This document shows positions 42,680 through 51,665 of a stretch of DNA of 64,000 bases, in pieces (positions within the stretch are counted from its first letter, which is position 1; each line of letters opens with the position of its first letter). The notes under the pieces were generated by a model. It did not search any database, was not told the origin of the DNA, and saw only the letters and a program-made list of their open reading frames with translations. A program made the position numbers and the translations under genes. This DNA is from Dyadobacter sp. CY347 (GTDB taxonomy: Bacteria > Bacteroidota > Bacteroidia > Cytophagales > Spirosomataceae), in contig NZ_JAKFFT010000004.1 of NCBI RefSeq assembly GCF_021502655.1, positions 744,001 through 808,000 on the forward strand, written 5' to 3'.

Positions 42680-42714
42680 GTTTATTCCAATAAGGACAGG
42701 ATCAATGTGTGAAC

Positions 42715-43665
42715 CTATTTGGCAGGTGTGATTACAATATTCCTGTATTCAACCGGTCCATGGTCACCCTGAATGTAAAGCGGTCCCGGCTCGCCTTCGT
42801 TGCTATCCAGCGCTCCTCCCGTAATGCCCGGAATTTCCTGATTGGTGATCACGGTTTTGCCATTGGTCACGAGCGTCAGCATGCGGCCAACCAATGTAAT
42901 GTCGAATGACTGCCACTCACCCGGATCTTTGGCCATCATTTCGCTGGGAACCAGGAAGCCGTAAATCGCACCCAGTTGATCCAGAGACGGTTCCATTCCT
43001 TTGCTGTCAGTAACCTGCACTTCATAACGTCCCCTCAAATACACGCCGCTGTTGCTGCCTTTGGGAATACGGAATTCCACATGCAGTTTAAAGTCATTGA
43101 ATTTCTGATCAGTAATGAGGTTGGCGCCGGATTTCGGGCTGCGTAATATGCCGTTTTCTGCGATCCATTGGTTTTCTCCCGCAGCATGCCATCCTTTGAT
43201 TTCGTTACCGCCGGTAAGTTTGATCGGCGCGCCCCAAACAGGCGCAGCGGTCCGGCGCAGGGATGGTGCGCGAACACCGGTGAAATTGAATTTCTTGCCA
43301 TCGGGCGTGCTCACACTTCCCGCGATCTTTTCTCCCGTAAGTGCTCCTTCAAGCTTTAAGTTACCATCGCCTTTTTCCCATTGCGGCGGGATCTCGAAAT
43401 TGAACTGGCCATCCTTGAAAATCACTTCTGAAATCGGGCGGGCGCTTCCTGAAACGCTTGTAAACTGCCCGATCAATGTATGGTTGCCGGAGTGACGCAC
43501 TTCCAGCCACGACGGGGCCATTTTACCATCCATATCCACTGTAATGTCCCAGCGCCCTTCGATAGGCGCAGGAGCCGGTGCGGACGGGTTCGGATTGGTT
43601 TGGTTTGCGAAAGCGCCAGGCACTAATGCGAGTGCAAGGAGACAGGTTTGTACTAATTTTTTCAT
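42715..43665 (-). CDS. DUF1080 protein (3-keto-disaccharide hydrolase-like)
   Basis: Exported protein of 316 residues with a signal peptide (LVQTCLLALALVPGAFA). The N-terminal half is a beta-rich lipocalin-like domain (PIEGRWDITVDMDGKMAPSW). The C-terminal half, from WHAAGENQWIAENGILRSPK on, matches DUF1080, a concanavalin-like fold now linked to hydrolysis of 3-keto-glycosides (FHVEFRIP-type strand as KLHVEFRIPKGSNSGVYLRG, then YIQGDHGPVEYRNI). It lies near, but not in one operon with, the GMC/subunit-3 pair, which would make the 3-keto substrate. Expression is from its own promoter. Confidence 0.85.
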   Translation of the reverse strand: MKKLVQTCLLALALVPGAFANQTNPNPSAPAPAPIEGRWDITVDMDGKMAPSWLEVRHSGNHTLIGQFTSVSGSARPISEVIFKDGQFNFEIPPQWEKGDGNLKLEGALTGEKIAGSVSTPDGKKFNFTGVRAPSLRRTAAPVWGAPIKLTGGNEIKGWHAAGENQWIAENGILRSPKSGANLITDQKFNDFKLHVEFRIPKGSNSGVYLRGRYEVQVTDSKGMEPSLDQLGAIYGFLVPSEMMAKDPGEWQSFDITLVGRMLTLVTNGKTVITNQEIPGITGGALDSNEGEPGPLYIQGDHGPVEYRNIVITPAK

Positions 43666-43812
43666 GATTTAAATAAAAGTTAAGGGTCGACAATTTAAAA
43701 ATAAAAATTGACAAAAGGCTCAGGCAATGCACAGCCCGAAATCCTCGCAGCGGCAGGGATTAAAAACTTTGCATAATACTGGATATGTTGGCTAACTTTG
43801 ACATGATACGAA

Positions 43813-45084
43813 ATGCAAATAGGAATGAAATATTCAGACGCGTCCCTACTATCAGACATTGAAAATATAAAGAAGATCCCAATCGTATCTACCATGCTCG
43901 AAGTGATCTGTAAATCAACGGGGATGGGCTTTGCCGCCATTGCGCGGGTTACGCAGGACAGGTGGATTGCGTGCAGTGTACGCGATGAGATTTCTTTCGG
44001 ATTACAGCCGGGCGGAGAATTGCAGATTGAAACCACCATATGCAATGAGATCCGTGACAACCAGCAGGCCGTTATCATTGATCATGTCCAGATGAGCGAG
44101 ATTTTTGCAGACCATCACACGCCCAAAATGTATGGTTTCCAAAGCTATATTTCGATTCCCATTATTCTTAAAAACGGTGACTTCTTTGGGACATTATGCG
44201 CTATTGATCCCAAGCCAGCGGTGCTGAACAACACCAAAACCATTGGAATGTTCAAACTTTTCGCAGAATTGATCGCATTTCATCTGGAAACCATACAGGT
44301 GGCGGAGCAGAGCAAAACGGCGTTGAACGAGATGAATCACAAATTGGTGGATTCAGTGATCGAAAACCGCCAGTTCAAGTATATTTCCAATCACAATTTG
44401 CAGGAACCGCTGCGAAAAATGCGTGTTTTCAGCAGTATGCTCGTGCAGGCAGGCGAAGCGGGAGATGTGGAGAAGATTAAGTTTCTTGCCGGGAAGGTTG
44501 ATGACTGTGCCAGGAAGTTTTCAGAGCTTGTAAAGGAGCTATCCGAATTTTCAGAATTATATAATGATACTGACTTTGAGCTTGTTGATCTGAGAAAATT
44601 AGTCGCCGAAGTTTGTGATGAGTTGAGTGAGGAGCTGGATGAAAAGAATGCGAAAGTGCATATCAATCCGCTTCCGGTCATTAATGCAAGTTTTGCGCAG
44701 ATGAAGCAGCTATTTTACAGTCTGATCACCAATTCCATGCAACATTCGAAAAAAAGCGCAGTGCATGAGATCACAATTGGCTCAAAGGAAATCACACAGA
44801 AGAATACGCCCCAGCTTCCATTGCAGAATGATTCGGAGCTGATCGAAATAACGATCGAGGATAATGGCGCCGGTTTTTCGAAACATCAGCTCGAAAGGAT
44901 CTTCGACATTTTTCCCAATCTCATCAACGAAGAACTTGAAAAAAGCGATGGCTCGGGGCTTGTTTACTGTCGCAAGATCGTCCGTAACCACGGCGGCAGC
45001 ATTGCAGTGGAATCCGAACCCGGACAAGGCACCGCCTTTTCCATCATTATCCCCATCAACGCCCGCCGTCACGGAAGAGTATAA
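43813..45084 (+). CDS. GAF-domain sensor histidine kinase
   Basis: Cytoplasmic sensor kinase of 423 residues. Residues about 10-165 form a GAF domain (VICKSTGMGFAAIARVTQDRW to FGTLCAIDPKP). The dimerisation helix has a divergent H-box, SNHNLQEPLRKMRVF, with the likely phospho-acceptor His near residue 194. The HATPase domain shows the N-box region QLFYSLITNSMQHSKK, IEDNGAGFSKHQ, GSGLVYCRKIVRNHGG and a GQGTAFSIIIP end. No membrane segment and no partner response regulator are adjacent, so it is an orphan kinase. Its GAF ligand is unknown. Confidence 0.9.
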   Translation: MQIGMKYSDASLLSDIENIKKIPIVSTMLEVICKSTGMGFAAIARVTQDRWIACSVRDEISFGLQPGGELQIETTICNEIRDNQQAVIIDHVQMSEIFADHHTPKMYGFQSYISIPIILKNGDFFGTLCAIDPKPAVLNNTKTIGMFKLFAELIAFHLETIQVAEQSKTALNEMNHKLVDSVIENRQFKYISNHNLQEPLRKMRVFSSMLVQAGEAGDVEKIKFLAGKVDDCARKFSELVKELSEFSELYNDTDFELVDLRKLVAEVCDELSEELDEKNAKVHINPLPVINASFAQMKQLFYSLITNSMQHSKKSAVHEITIGSKEITQKNTPQLPLQNDSELIEITIEDNGAGFSKHQLERIFDIFPNLINEELEKSDGSGLVYCRKIVRNHGGSIAVESEPGQGTAFSIIIPINARRHGRV

Positions 45085-45096
45085 TGTGACACCGAT

Positions 45097-45945
45097 TCAG
45101 TAATTGAATTCCATCGTATAAGGTGTGAAAGCCGGGTTCCCGGACCCGACGGTGACTTTGGCGGGATAACCGTTGGAAGCGTAATCATACTTATAGTCAA
45201 TGGAATAGATCGGGCCATTTTTATCACTTATGGTTTCTTTCACAACATTGTTAGGGCTCATGGCATGTGCAGCCAGTTGACCGTTTCGGTCTAGCCCAAG
45301 CTTAAAAAACGGGTTTGGATGAGTATCAAATTCATACGTGACAAAACTGGCGAAAGTCGTTTCTGCGGCATATTTAACCCAGCTTTTAGCAATGTTATGC
45401 TGCTCGTTTCTGATATAGAATATGGAAAAATCGTTAGCCGTGTTGGTCTTCTCTGTGAATTCCTGGCGTGTGATAAAGCCTTGTTTGTCAATGGCATATG
45501 TTCTATAAAAGATTTCCAGGAAAATCAGGTTTTCTTCTGTCACTTCACGCAATGAGTCATTCACGGGTGGATTGAATCTGATTGAATAGGCGGGTTTGAA
45601 GATGTCAGAAACATACTGTGCCTCGCCATTCCACTCAGCGGAAACCACATCATAAGATTCCGTAACTCCTGCATTCCGCACAAAATTGCCGCTCTCATAA
45701 TGCCCCGGAACATCAAAAAAAAGGAACTTCTTTTGTTCACGGAGCAGATCGCCCTCATAGATGTATTCGGCAAACAGTTTACCATTAAAAAGTAGCTTTT
45801 TCAGTTTCACATCCACCGGCGGCGACCCAAAAGGTGCCTGGTGCTTTGCCAAAACTGCCGGGTCCGGATAGGGGACCGGCTGTTTCTCGTCATCCTTACA
45901 TGATGCCAGTACAAGCAAAAAGAGAAACGGTAGAAGTCTTTTCAT
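45097..45945 (-). CDS. hypothetical lipoprotein
   Basis: Protein of 282 residues with a lipoprotein signal (LLPFLFLLVLASC, Cys near residue 16) followed by a charged linker (KDDEKQPVPYPDP). The remainder is beta-strand rich with repeated Y-x-Y patterns (KLFAEYIYEGDLL, YSIDYKYDYASNGYPAKVTVG), resembling the YD/DUF4595-like lipoproteins of Bacteroidota. I do not recognise a defined function. It is convergent with the histidine kinase gene (12-bp gap). Confidence 0.7.
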   Translation of the reverse strand: MKRLLPFLFLLVLASCKDDEKQPVPYPDPAVLAKHQAPFGSPPVDVKLKKLLFNGKLFAEYIYEGDLLREQKKFLFFDVPGHYESGNFVRNAGVTESYDVVSAEWNGEAQYVSDIFKPAYSIRFNPPVNDSLREVTEENLIFLEIFYRTYAIDKQGFITRQEFTEKTNTANDFSIFYIRNEQHNIAKSWVKYAAETTFASFVTYEFDTHPNPFFKLGLDRNGQLAAHAMSPNNVVKETISDKNGPIYSIDYKYDYASNGYPAKVTVGSGNPAFTPYTMEFNY

Positions 45946-45988
45946 GAGCGGGATGTTTAGGCATGCTTGGGGTTTTCAGCGACAGGCG

Positions 45989-48640
45989 CTATTTCCGTTG
46001 CTGAGACAAAAATGTGATCAGGGAAGCAAATTCCTCGTAAGAAAGCTCGTTGGCAAGTCCAGGAGGCATCATGGATGATTCCATTTCTTTCCTGGAAATA
46101 ATATCTGACGCTTTTACGACCGTTACTTGTCCTGTAATGTCTCGGATCACAAGCTTCTCGGCAGATTCTTCGGAAACAAACCCCATGTATGTCTTATCGC
46201 CTTTCGCTGTGATCAATACGGACGCAAATCCCTGAGAGATAGATGCGTTAGGCTTTAATATTGATTCGGCGATCTGTTCGCGATTCATAATAGAACCGAT
46301 CTGGCCCATAAACGGCCCCTTCATGACTTCTCCTTTGCTCAGGCTGTGGCACGCAATGCATCCCTGCTTGGTGAAAAGCTGTTTACCCAGGGCAGGATTG
46401 CCTTCTATTTTTGCAATGGCTAGCATTACATCTTCAATCGAAGATTCGCCGACCTGTCCTTTTTTATTGCGGATTTTATTCAAATCGATCTTTACTTCTT
46501 CTTTCGCTGCAACCACTTCTTCACCACCAAATTCGGTAATTCCCATGCGCAGACGTCCATTCAGGTCGGCAAAGCGCTGCTTGCCATTCTCATCCGTTTT
46601 CTTCCATTCCTCCATTAAAAAACCTTTGACCGCATCCGAAGATTCCCATGTAACGGCCTTATAGTAAGGTCCATGCGTATCTGGGCGCGTGCTCCACCAC
46701 CATGAGCCGTCGTAAGGTGCTTCTTTTTTGTAAAGCCGCGCAAGCGTGGTCAGGATCTGATTTTTGGACGCATCATCTTTTGCCTGTCCATATGCCGATA
46801 TCAACCCCGACACTGCTTTTGGGTCGTGCATATAACGCAATGCCCAGAGTGCGAGCGTGGCGTTTTCGGTGCCCACAGCTTTCACACATGCATCCACGGC
46901 ATGAAGGGCAACAAGCGCTCTTACGGCGATGTGAGGTGTGATAATAGGAGCGTTCGGCGTGGCATGCGGCCCTTCCGTTCCTTTGGCAGGAGATACAAAC
47001 GAGGCCGGCACTTTTACTTTTAATAAGGCTTCGGCTGTTTCAGGGCGTCCTAGTCGGCCCAGGCCAATGGTTGCGGCTAGCTGAACACGTGGATTTCCTT
47101 CTTGCAAACCTTTCAAAAACGGCTCAACGGGAACGTCCTGAGCGTTTTTCAGGCGGTCTGCCAGGGCACGTAAAGCGAATTCCCGTACATCATTGTCATC
47201 CGTAAGTTTGACCAGATCATTAATTCCTGAATTTCCGGCGGCCTGGGCGTAAGTGTAAATGCCGGCGACACGGGCATAAAGCGGAAGTTGTTTGTTGCTG
47301 GCTATTTTCCAGGATGCTTTCGCAGCATCTTTTGTTTTGCGGGTAAGCAGCTCCTGTTGCGCAGCCAGACGCTGAACAGCGCTTGCATGGCTCAGCAGCG
47401 TAGCCAGCTCTTTTACAGAAGATTTTTTCAGATCAACAAATGGCTTGTACTGCCAGTTTTTTGGCACTGCACGAACAACAAAACCTTTGCCCGGATTTCC
47501 GGAATAACCCGCGCCATCCCAGGCAGATAAATAAACGCTTCCTGACGCATCGATATCAATATCAGTGATTTGGGCCAGCTTAATGAATTCTTCCTCTTTT
47601 TGCGTGAAGGATGGCCCGTCGGTTGTTACACGGTGAATGTAAAGCTGGTTTCTGCCCCAGTCGGCCATCATGGGCACCTGGTTGTATTTTGCAGGCCAGT
47701 TCGGATCATCCATAAATAAAGAACCCGTTCCCGAGCCACCGCCCACATCGACAAGTGCCGGAATAATTTCTTCTGTAAAATGTTTGAAAAGAACAGGATA
47801 GCCGTATTCGCCAGATTGAATCTGGTGACTAAAACGAATGTTCCAGCCGCCTCCGTCATTGGTATTGTCCCTTGTAAAAATATTCATGTAAGGATCAATC
47901 GCCACATCGTAAATGTTGCGCATTCCGTGTGTGAAAACTTCCATTTCGGTGCCGTCGGGCCTGACACGCACGATTCCGCCGCCTAGTTGGGTCAGTTTTT
48001 TTCCTGATCTGTCTACGGCATCATGGAAACCAAAATCACCGACTGCAATGTAAATCCATCCATCAATCCCCATCCTGATCCCGTTCGTTGAGTGATCTGT
48101 TCCGCGGCTTTGGAGAAATTTGGGTGAGCTGATGTTCTGGATCAATGGAGAAGGGCCTCCGTCGGCCACGCCATCCCGGTTTTTATCTTCAAAAACGACC
48201 AGGTCCATGCCCGATGCTTTCTGTGTTTCTTTTGAAAAAGTGGTGTGTAAAACAAAAACGCGGTCACCCATCGCAATGATGCCGCGTGGGTTATCGACCT
48301 CTGCAAATGTGGTGTTCTTATCAACCTTCCCATCATGATCGGAATCGACTAATCTTACAATGCGACCCTTTCCAGGCGTTTTACCCAATGATCCGATCAT
48401 GTCAACACCCACAAAAACTTCCCCGCTGGCTGCCACTGCGAGGCAGGCAGGGCTTGGCGTCAGATCTGATCCTGCAAAATGGGTAACATTAAGCTCGGCA
48501 GGCCAGGCGGCTGCATTGGGCAGAGAATCTGCTTTTATAGCGCTTAATGAAGTGTTAACGGGTTGGGAGCGATCGGTAACTGCCTGACTCCAATAGAGAA
48601 TCAGGAAGGCAGAGACAAGACTAAAAGTAATCTTTAACAT
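45989..48640 (-). CDS. secreted PVC-type c-type cytochrome with PQQ-dehydrogenase-like propeller and HEAT-like region
   Basis: Exported haem protein of 883 residues. A signal peptide (ITFSLVSAFLILYWSQA) precedes a six-bladed-propeller-like domain of the DUF7133/glucose-sorbosone dehydrogenase type (VTHFAGSDLTPSPACLAVAASGEVFVG, DHSTNGIRMGIDGWIYIAVGDFG, EVFTHGMRNIYDVAIDP). Residues about 420-640 are HEAT-like helical repeats, and the C-terminus is a c-type cytochrome with QGCIACHSL near residue 758, followed by a PVC-type haem-binding tail (ILKPNASISQGF, MMPPGLANELSYEEFASLI). Such proteins probably oxidise sugars or alcohols in the periplasm. The substrate is unknown; a link to the GMC/DUF1080 genes nearby is speculative. 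Confidence 0.85.
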   Translation of the reverse strand: MLKITFSLVSAFLILYWSQAVTDRSQPVNTSLSAIKADSLPNAAAWPAELNVTHFAGSDLTPSPACLAVAASGEVFVGVDMIGSLGKTPGKGRIVRLVDSDHDGKVDKNTTFAEVDNPRGIIAMGDRVFVLHTTFSKETQKASGMDLVVFEDKNRDGVADGGPSPLIQNISSPKFLQSRGTDHSTNGIRMGIDGWIYIAVGDFGFHDAVDRSGKKLTQLGGGIVRVRPDGTEMEVFTHGMRNIYDVAIDPYMNIFTRDNTNDGGGWNIRFSHQIQSGEYGYPVLFKHFTEEIIPALVDVGGGSGTGSLFMDDPNWPAKYNQVPMMADWGRNQLYIHRVTTDGPSFTQKEEEFIKLAQITDIDIDASGSVYLSAWDGAGYSGNPGKGFVVRAVPKNWQYKPFVDLKKSSVKELATLLSHASAVQRLAAQQELLTRKTKDAAKASWKIASNKQLPLYARVAGIYTYAQAAGNSGINDLVKLTDDNDVREFALRALADRLKNAQDVPVEPFLKGLQEGNPRVQLAATIGLGRLGRPETAEALLKVKVPASFVSPAKGTEGPHATPNAPIITPHIAVRALVALHAVDACVKAVGTENATLALWALRYMHDPKAVSGLISAYGQAKDDASKNQILTTLARLYKKEAPYDGSWWWSTRPDTHGPYYKAVTWESSDAVKGFLMEEWKKTDENGKQRFADLNGRLRMGITEFGGEEVVAAKEEVKIDLNKIRNKKGQVGESSIEDVMLAIAKIEGNPALGKQLFTKQGCIACHSLSKGEVMKGPFMGQIGSIMNREQIAESILKPNASISQGFASVLITAKGDKTYMGFVSEESAEKLVIRDITGQVTVVKASDIISRKEMESSMMPPGLANELSYEEFASLITFLSQQRK

Positions 48641-48744
48641 AATTTAATTTCAGAAAAATATTCCGTCGGGTGCCAGATGAAAAATGGATACTAACTCAAC
48701 TTAATAAATGGGATAATCGAAATAACTACTCAAAATAGGCCAAT

Positions 48745-49653
48745 TCATTTCGCGCGGTCCGCTTCTCTGTGAAAGCGTGCGAATTTCATAAAAAGGTCTG
48801 GTAAGGCTTCGTGCTGCCCGTGCAGGATCGTAAAATAGAAATAGCGGTCAATGTTCAGGCCTTCCACGTCCACAATCCGGCATTCCTTGCTTTGCAATTC
48901 TTTCAAAACAGCATGAACAGACATTAACGCCATGGAATCGGAATGCAACATGTACAATTTCATGCTTTCACTGCTGCCCAGCTGCATTTCAATGTTCAGG
49001 TCGGCAATGCTGACACCGATCGTTTTCAGGGCATGTGCAATCACCTCCAATGTGCCCGAACCCGGTTCGCGCATGAGCAGGGGGATTGTTTTGAGCTTTT
49101 CCGATGAAATGGTGCCGGTTACGGCCGTAGGGTTTTTGCTGGCCGCCACCAGAACGATTTCATCTTTTAGAAACTCAATATATTTAATGGCAGCATTTTT
49201 GGAGAAACCTTCAATCACACCAAGGTCAATCTCCTTGTTTTGAAGCGCTTGCTCAATTTCTTCGGTGTTCTTGATTGTAAGCGTTACCTGAATGTTGTGA
49301 AACTTCCTGTGAAAAGCAGCCAGGATAGGAGGGAGAATGTACTGCGCCGCGGTGGTGCTGGCGCCTAACCGCAGCTTCCCGCCTTGGCGCTGTGCTAAGT
49401 TGTTGATCTCAAACTCAATGTTGCGGTAAATCTCGAAAATCTGTTCGCTATGATGCAACAGGATTTCACCGGCTTGTGTGAGCTTTACCCGCGAGCCGTT
49501 CCGTTCAAAAAGCTTGGTATTAAGCTGATTTTCCAGCTCGTGGATGTGCTTCGTTACGGCAGGTTGTGTAATGTAGAGCTCCGCGGCCGCTTTTGTGAAG
49601 TTGAGCCGGCGGGCCACTGTGTTAAAAACCTGTAACCGAAAATCAAAGACCAT
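48745..49653 (-). CDS. LysR-family transcriptional regulator
   Basis: Regulator of 302 residues. The N-terminal winged helix-turn-helix spans about residues 3-62 (FRLQVFNTVARRLNFTKAAAELYITQPAVTKHIHELENQL), followed by a substrate-binding domain with GGKLRLGASTTAAQYILPPILAAF and LGVIEGF. It looks like the CysL/RbcR-type group. The gene lies 104 bp upstream of the PVC-type cytochrome in the same direction; LysR proteins more often control a divergent gene, so the target is not evident. Confidence 0.9.
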   Translation of the reverse strand: MVFDFRLQVFNTVARRLNFTKAAAELYITQPAVTKHIHELENQLNTKLFERNGSRVKLTQAGEILLHHSEQIFEIYRNIEFEINNLAQRQGGKLRLGASTTAAQYILPPILAAFHRKFHNIQVTLTIKNTEEIEQALQNKEIDLGVIEGFSKNAAIKYIEFLKDEIVLVAASKNPTAVTGTISSEKLKTIPLLMREPGSGTLEVIAHALKTIGVSIADLNIEMQLGSSESMKLYMLHSDSMALMSVHAVLKELQSKECRIVDVEGLNIDRYFYFTILHGQHEALPDLFMKFARFHREADRAK

Positions 49654-49714
49654 ATTGCAAGTTCGCTGTTAAAAGTCCAAATTCAAAAACAGCGTCTATG
49701 CAAGACAAATGTGC

Positions 49715-50089
49715 TTAGGGCTTTCTTTTTGGCTTTGTAGAGTCGGGCATTGCTGCGCCGCCGCTTCGGATTGTTTTCTTGTTGCGTTTTACTGAGTACG
49801 ATGTGGTTGTATCGGCATCGGGGCGACCGGTGCTGCTTCTTCCGTTAATCGTTCCGCTGGTGCTTATGGTTCCGTTGTCGTTGAGAATAGGCCCGCTTTC
49901 TGCATTGGACGAGTCCTTAATGATCGCAGATACATCGGATGTGTCTGTCGTAGAGCTCACGCGGGATGACTTTTTCTGGAATGTTCGCTCTGATCGTTTT
50001 GATTCTGTTTTGTTGTCCCGCGATTGGGAAAAAGCAATCGTCGGTGCAGTTAACACCATCATGATCGTCAATATTTTCAGCGTTTTCAT
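49715..50089 (-). CDS. small secreted low-complexity protein
   Basis: Protein of 124 residues with a signal peptide (ILTIMMVLTAPTIAFSQ) followed by a hydrophilic Ser/Thr/Lys-rich sequence without predicted fold (SSRVSSTTDTSDVSAIIKD, GTISTSGTINGRSSTGRPD, ending STKPKRKP). No known domain is recognised. The signal peptide and uninterrupted frame support a real gene; composition suggests a disordered periplasmic or surface protein. It lies 61 bp upstream of the LysR gene in the same direction. Confidence 0.6.
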   Translation of the reverse strand: MKTLKILTIMMVLTAPTIAFSQSRDNKTESKRSERTFQKKSSRVSSTTDTSDVSAIIKDSSNAESGPILNDNGTISTSGTINGRSSTGRPDADTTTSYSVKRNKKTIRSGGAAMPDSTKPKRKP

Positions 50090-50505
50090 CGGCTTCCTGG
50101 ATTAGGTTGTTAGTTTGTTTTATATAAAGACAAAGCATAAAATACCGTTCCAACATCTATCAGAAGCCAGGTCGCGTTTGAACAAACTGTTTTTATTTAA
50201 TAGAGCCTCTCGCTAATCAACCTAAATTCAGTAAAACTACCTAAGCTAAAACCGTACATCTACGCTAACATTTGGACTACTAATTTAAAAAAAAGATACT
50301 TGCGAGGCATTTGCATACGGTTATTCCGTTACCCCTGACGGAACATTGACCTTCAAACTCATTCGGCGCTGGCTCATTGCCGCATTTTAAGGGACAAATA
50401 TCGAGGTGATAAGATTCGCTTTCACTTACGCGGCTGCGCGCCGGAATGGGACTTGTTTTCTGAAAAATCCCTATATTGACGTCTTTGAATCGTTAGCGTC
50501 ATGTA
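50090..50505. other. 416-bp region without a supported gene
   Basis: This stretch separates the minus-strand small secreted protein from the plus-strand HipA-like gene, so it should carry both promoters. It is A/T-rich around 50190-50300 with a run of eight A at 50287-50294. A frame running from 50406 into the HipA-like gene is a shadow of it. I found no clear promoter consensus, tRNA or repeat. Confidence 0.5.
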
Positions 50506-51303
50506 ATGAATGGTCATCCGCCACAACCCAGAACTGTAAATGTTACCCGATATGTTACCCCGCTCCGGGAAGGCGGTTCGCTGCCTGCAATTGCGGAAGC
50601 CGACGACGATTTTCTCTATGTCCTGAAATTCCGTGGCGCCGGCCAGGGAACCAAAGCGCTTATTGCGGAACTGATAGGAGGGGAAATAGCACGGTTACTG
50701 GGTTTGAAAGTGCCCGAAATTGTTTTCGCCAATCTGGACGAAGCGTTTGGAAGGACCGAGCCTGACGAAGAAATTCAGGACCTGCTCAGGGCCAGCACAG
50801 GATTGAACCTGGCTATTCATTATTTATCAGGTGCCATTACTTTCGATCCGGTTGTAACAGATGTCGATCCGCGGCTTGCATCCGCCATTGTTTGGCTGGA
50901 CAGCCTCATTACCAATGTCGACCGCACTGCCAGAAATACCAATATGCTCATGTGGCACAAAGAGTTGTGGCTCATTGACCATGGTGCAGCATTGTATTTT
51001 CACCATTCATGGGATAACTGGGAGGAACAGGCCAAACGGCCATTTGCACAGGTAAAAGACCACGTGTTGATTCGCTCTGCCTCTGAAATTGAGTCTGTTG
51101 ATATTGAATTCAAATCAATTTTGAATGTTGAAAAAATCGAGGCTGTTGTATCCCTGATCCCGGATGACTGGCTTTTGCGCGATGCGCCTTTTGAAACTGC
51201 CGAAGATCACCGGCAGGCTTATGTGAAATTTTTAGCGTCGCGGCTCTCCGTGTCGGATATATTTGTTAAAGGAGCGAATGATGCAAGAGCAGCACTTATT
51301 TGA
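50506..51303 (+). CDS. HipA-like (HipA_2) kinase-fold protein
   Basis: Protein of 265 residues with a compact HipA/phosphatidylinositol-kinase-like fold. Candidate ATP-contact Lys41 lies in YVLKFRGAG. The catalytic-loop equivalent is NVDRTARNTNM (137-147) with Asp139 and Asn residues, and the metal-binding motif is LIDHGAAL with Asp158. It is much shorter than HipA toxins (about 440 residues) and has no HipB-like partner upstream; instead its last 26 bp overlap a DUF3037 gene. Kinase activity is predicted from intact motifs; whether it is a toxin, a regulator or a repurposed enzyme is unknown. Confidence 0.82.
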   Translation: MNGHPPQPRTVNVTRYVTPLREGGSLPAIAEADDDFLYVLKFRGAGQGTKALIAELIGGEIARLLGLKVPEIVFANLDEAFGRTEPDEEIQDLLRASTGLNLAIHYLSGAITFDPVVTDVDPRLASAIVWLDSLITNVDRTARNTNMLMWHKELWLIDHGAALYFHHSWDNWEEQAKRPFAQVKDHVLIRSASEIESVDIEFKSILNVEKIEAVVSLIPDDWLLRDAPFETAEDHRQAYVKFLASRLSVSDIFVKGANDARAALI

Positions 51304-51664
51304 GTACGCCGTAATTCGCGTCGTGCCCAGGGTCGAGCGCGAAGAATTTGTTAATGTGGGTGTTATTTTGTTCTGTCCGTCGAAGCGTTTCCTGGAATGT
51401 GTTATCGAGTTGAATGCTGCCAAATTACGCGTGCTTTCCGAAAGTCTGGATCTGGATGAGGTAAGCGCATATCTGAATGCATTGAAGTTAATTTGTTTGG
51501 GCAAAAAAGAAGGCGGCACCATTGCTGCGCTACCGCCTGCCTCCCGGTTTCGCTGGCTCACCGCCACAAGAAGCACTGTTGTACAGTGTTCGAAAGTTCA
51601 TCCTGGATTTTGTCGGGAGCCGGAATTAAGTTTAAGTAAATTGTTTGATCAAATGGTAAGGTAA
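51278..51664 (+). CDS. DUF3037 protein, partner of the HipA-like kinase
   Basis: Protein of 128 residues with the DUF3037 pattern HLFEYAVIRVVPRVEREEFVNVGVILFCP, then AYLNALKLICLGK and SRFRWLTATRSTVVQCSKVHPG. The start is ATG at 51278, preceded by a good ribosome-binding site (AAAGGAG at 51268-51274) inside the 3' end of the kinase gene; the second ATG at 51281 is also possible. The overlap argues for co-translation. DUF3037 has no established function that I know; HipA_2 and DUF3037 genes are, from memory, frequent neighbours in diverse bacteria. Confidence 0.82.
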   Translation: MMQEQHLFEYAVIRVVPRVEREEFVNVGVILFCPSKRFLECVIELNAAKLRVLSESLDLDEVSAYLNALKLICLGKKEGGTIAALPPASRFRWLTATRSTVVQCSKVHPGFCREPELSLSKLFDQMVR

Positions 51665-51665
51665 T

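Larger units (their letters stand above)
42205..42714. other. 510-bp non-coding region with several hairpins
   Basis: No convincing gene is present. Visible structures are a 7-bp stem CCAGAAT/ATTCTGG at 42268-42288 in the presumed 5' leader of the small-subunit gene, an 8-bp stem around 42395-42420 (GTCAGATC/GATCTGGC), a strong plus-strand terminator at 42472-42506, and a second T-tailed hairpin at 42649-42679. The stretch could hold one or two small RNAs on the plus strand. Confidence 0.55.

Noticed and set aside
45989-49653. LysR gene and PVC-type cytochrome as a defined regulator-target pair
   Set aside because: They point the same way with a 104-bp gap, not divergently; there is nothing in the sequence to show control.
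50406-50765. 119-codon plus-strand frame overlapping the start of the HipA-like gene
   Set aside because: It runs in a different frame from the conserved kinase-like protein and is rich in Arg and Cys, as out-of-frame readings often are.
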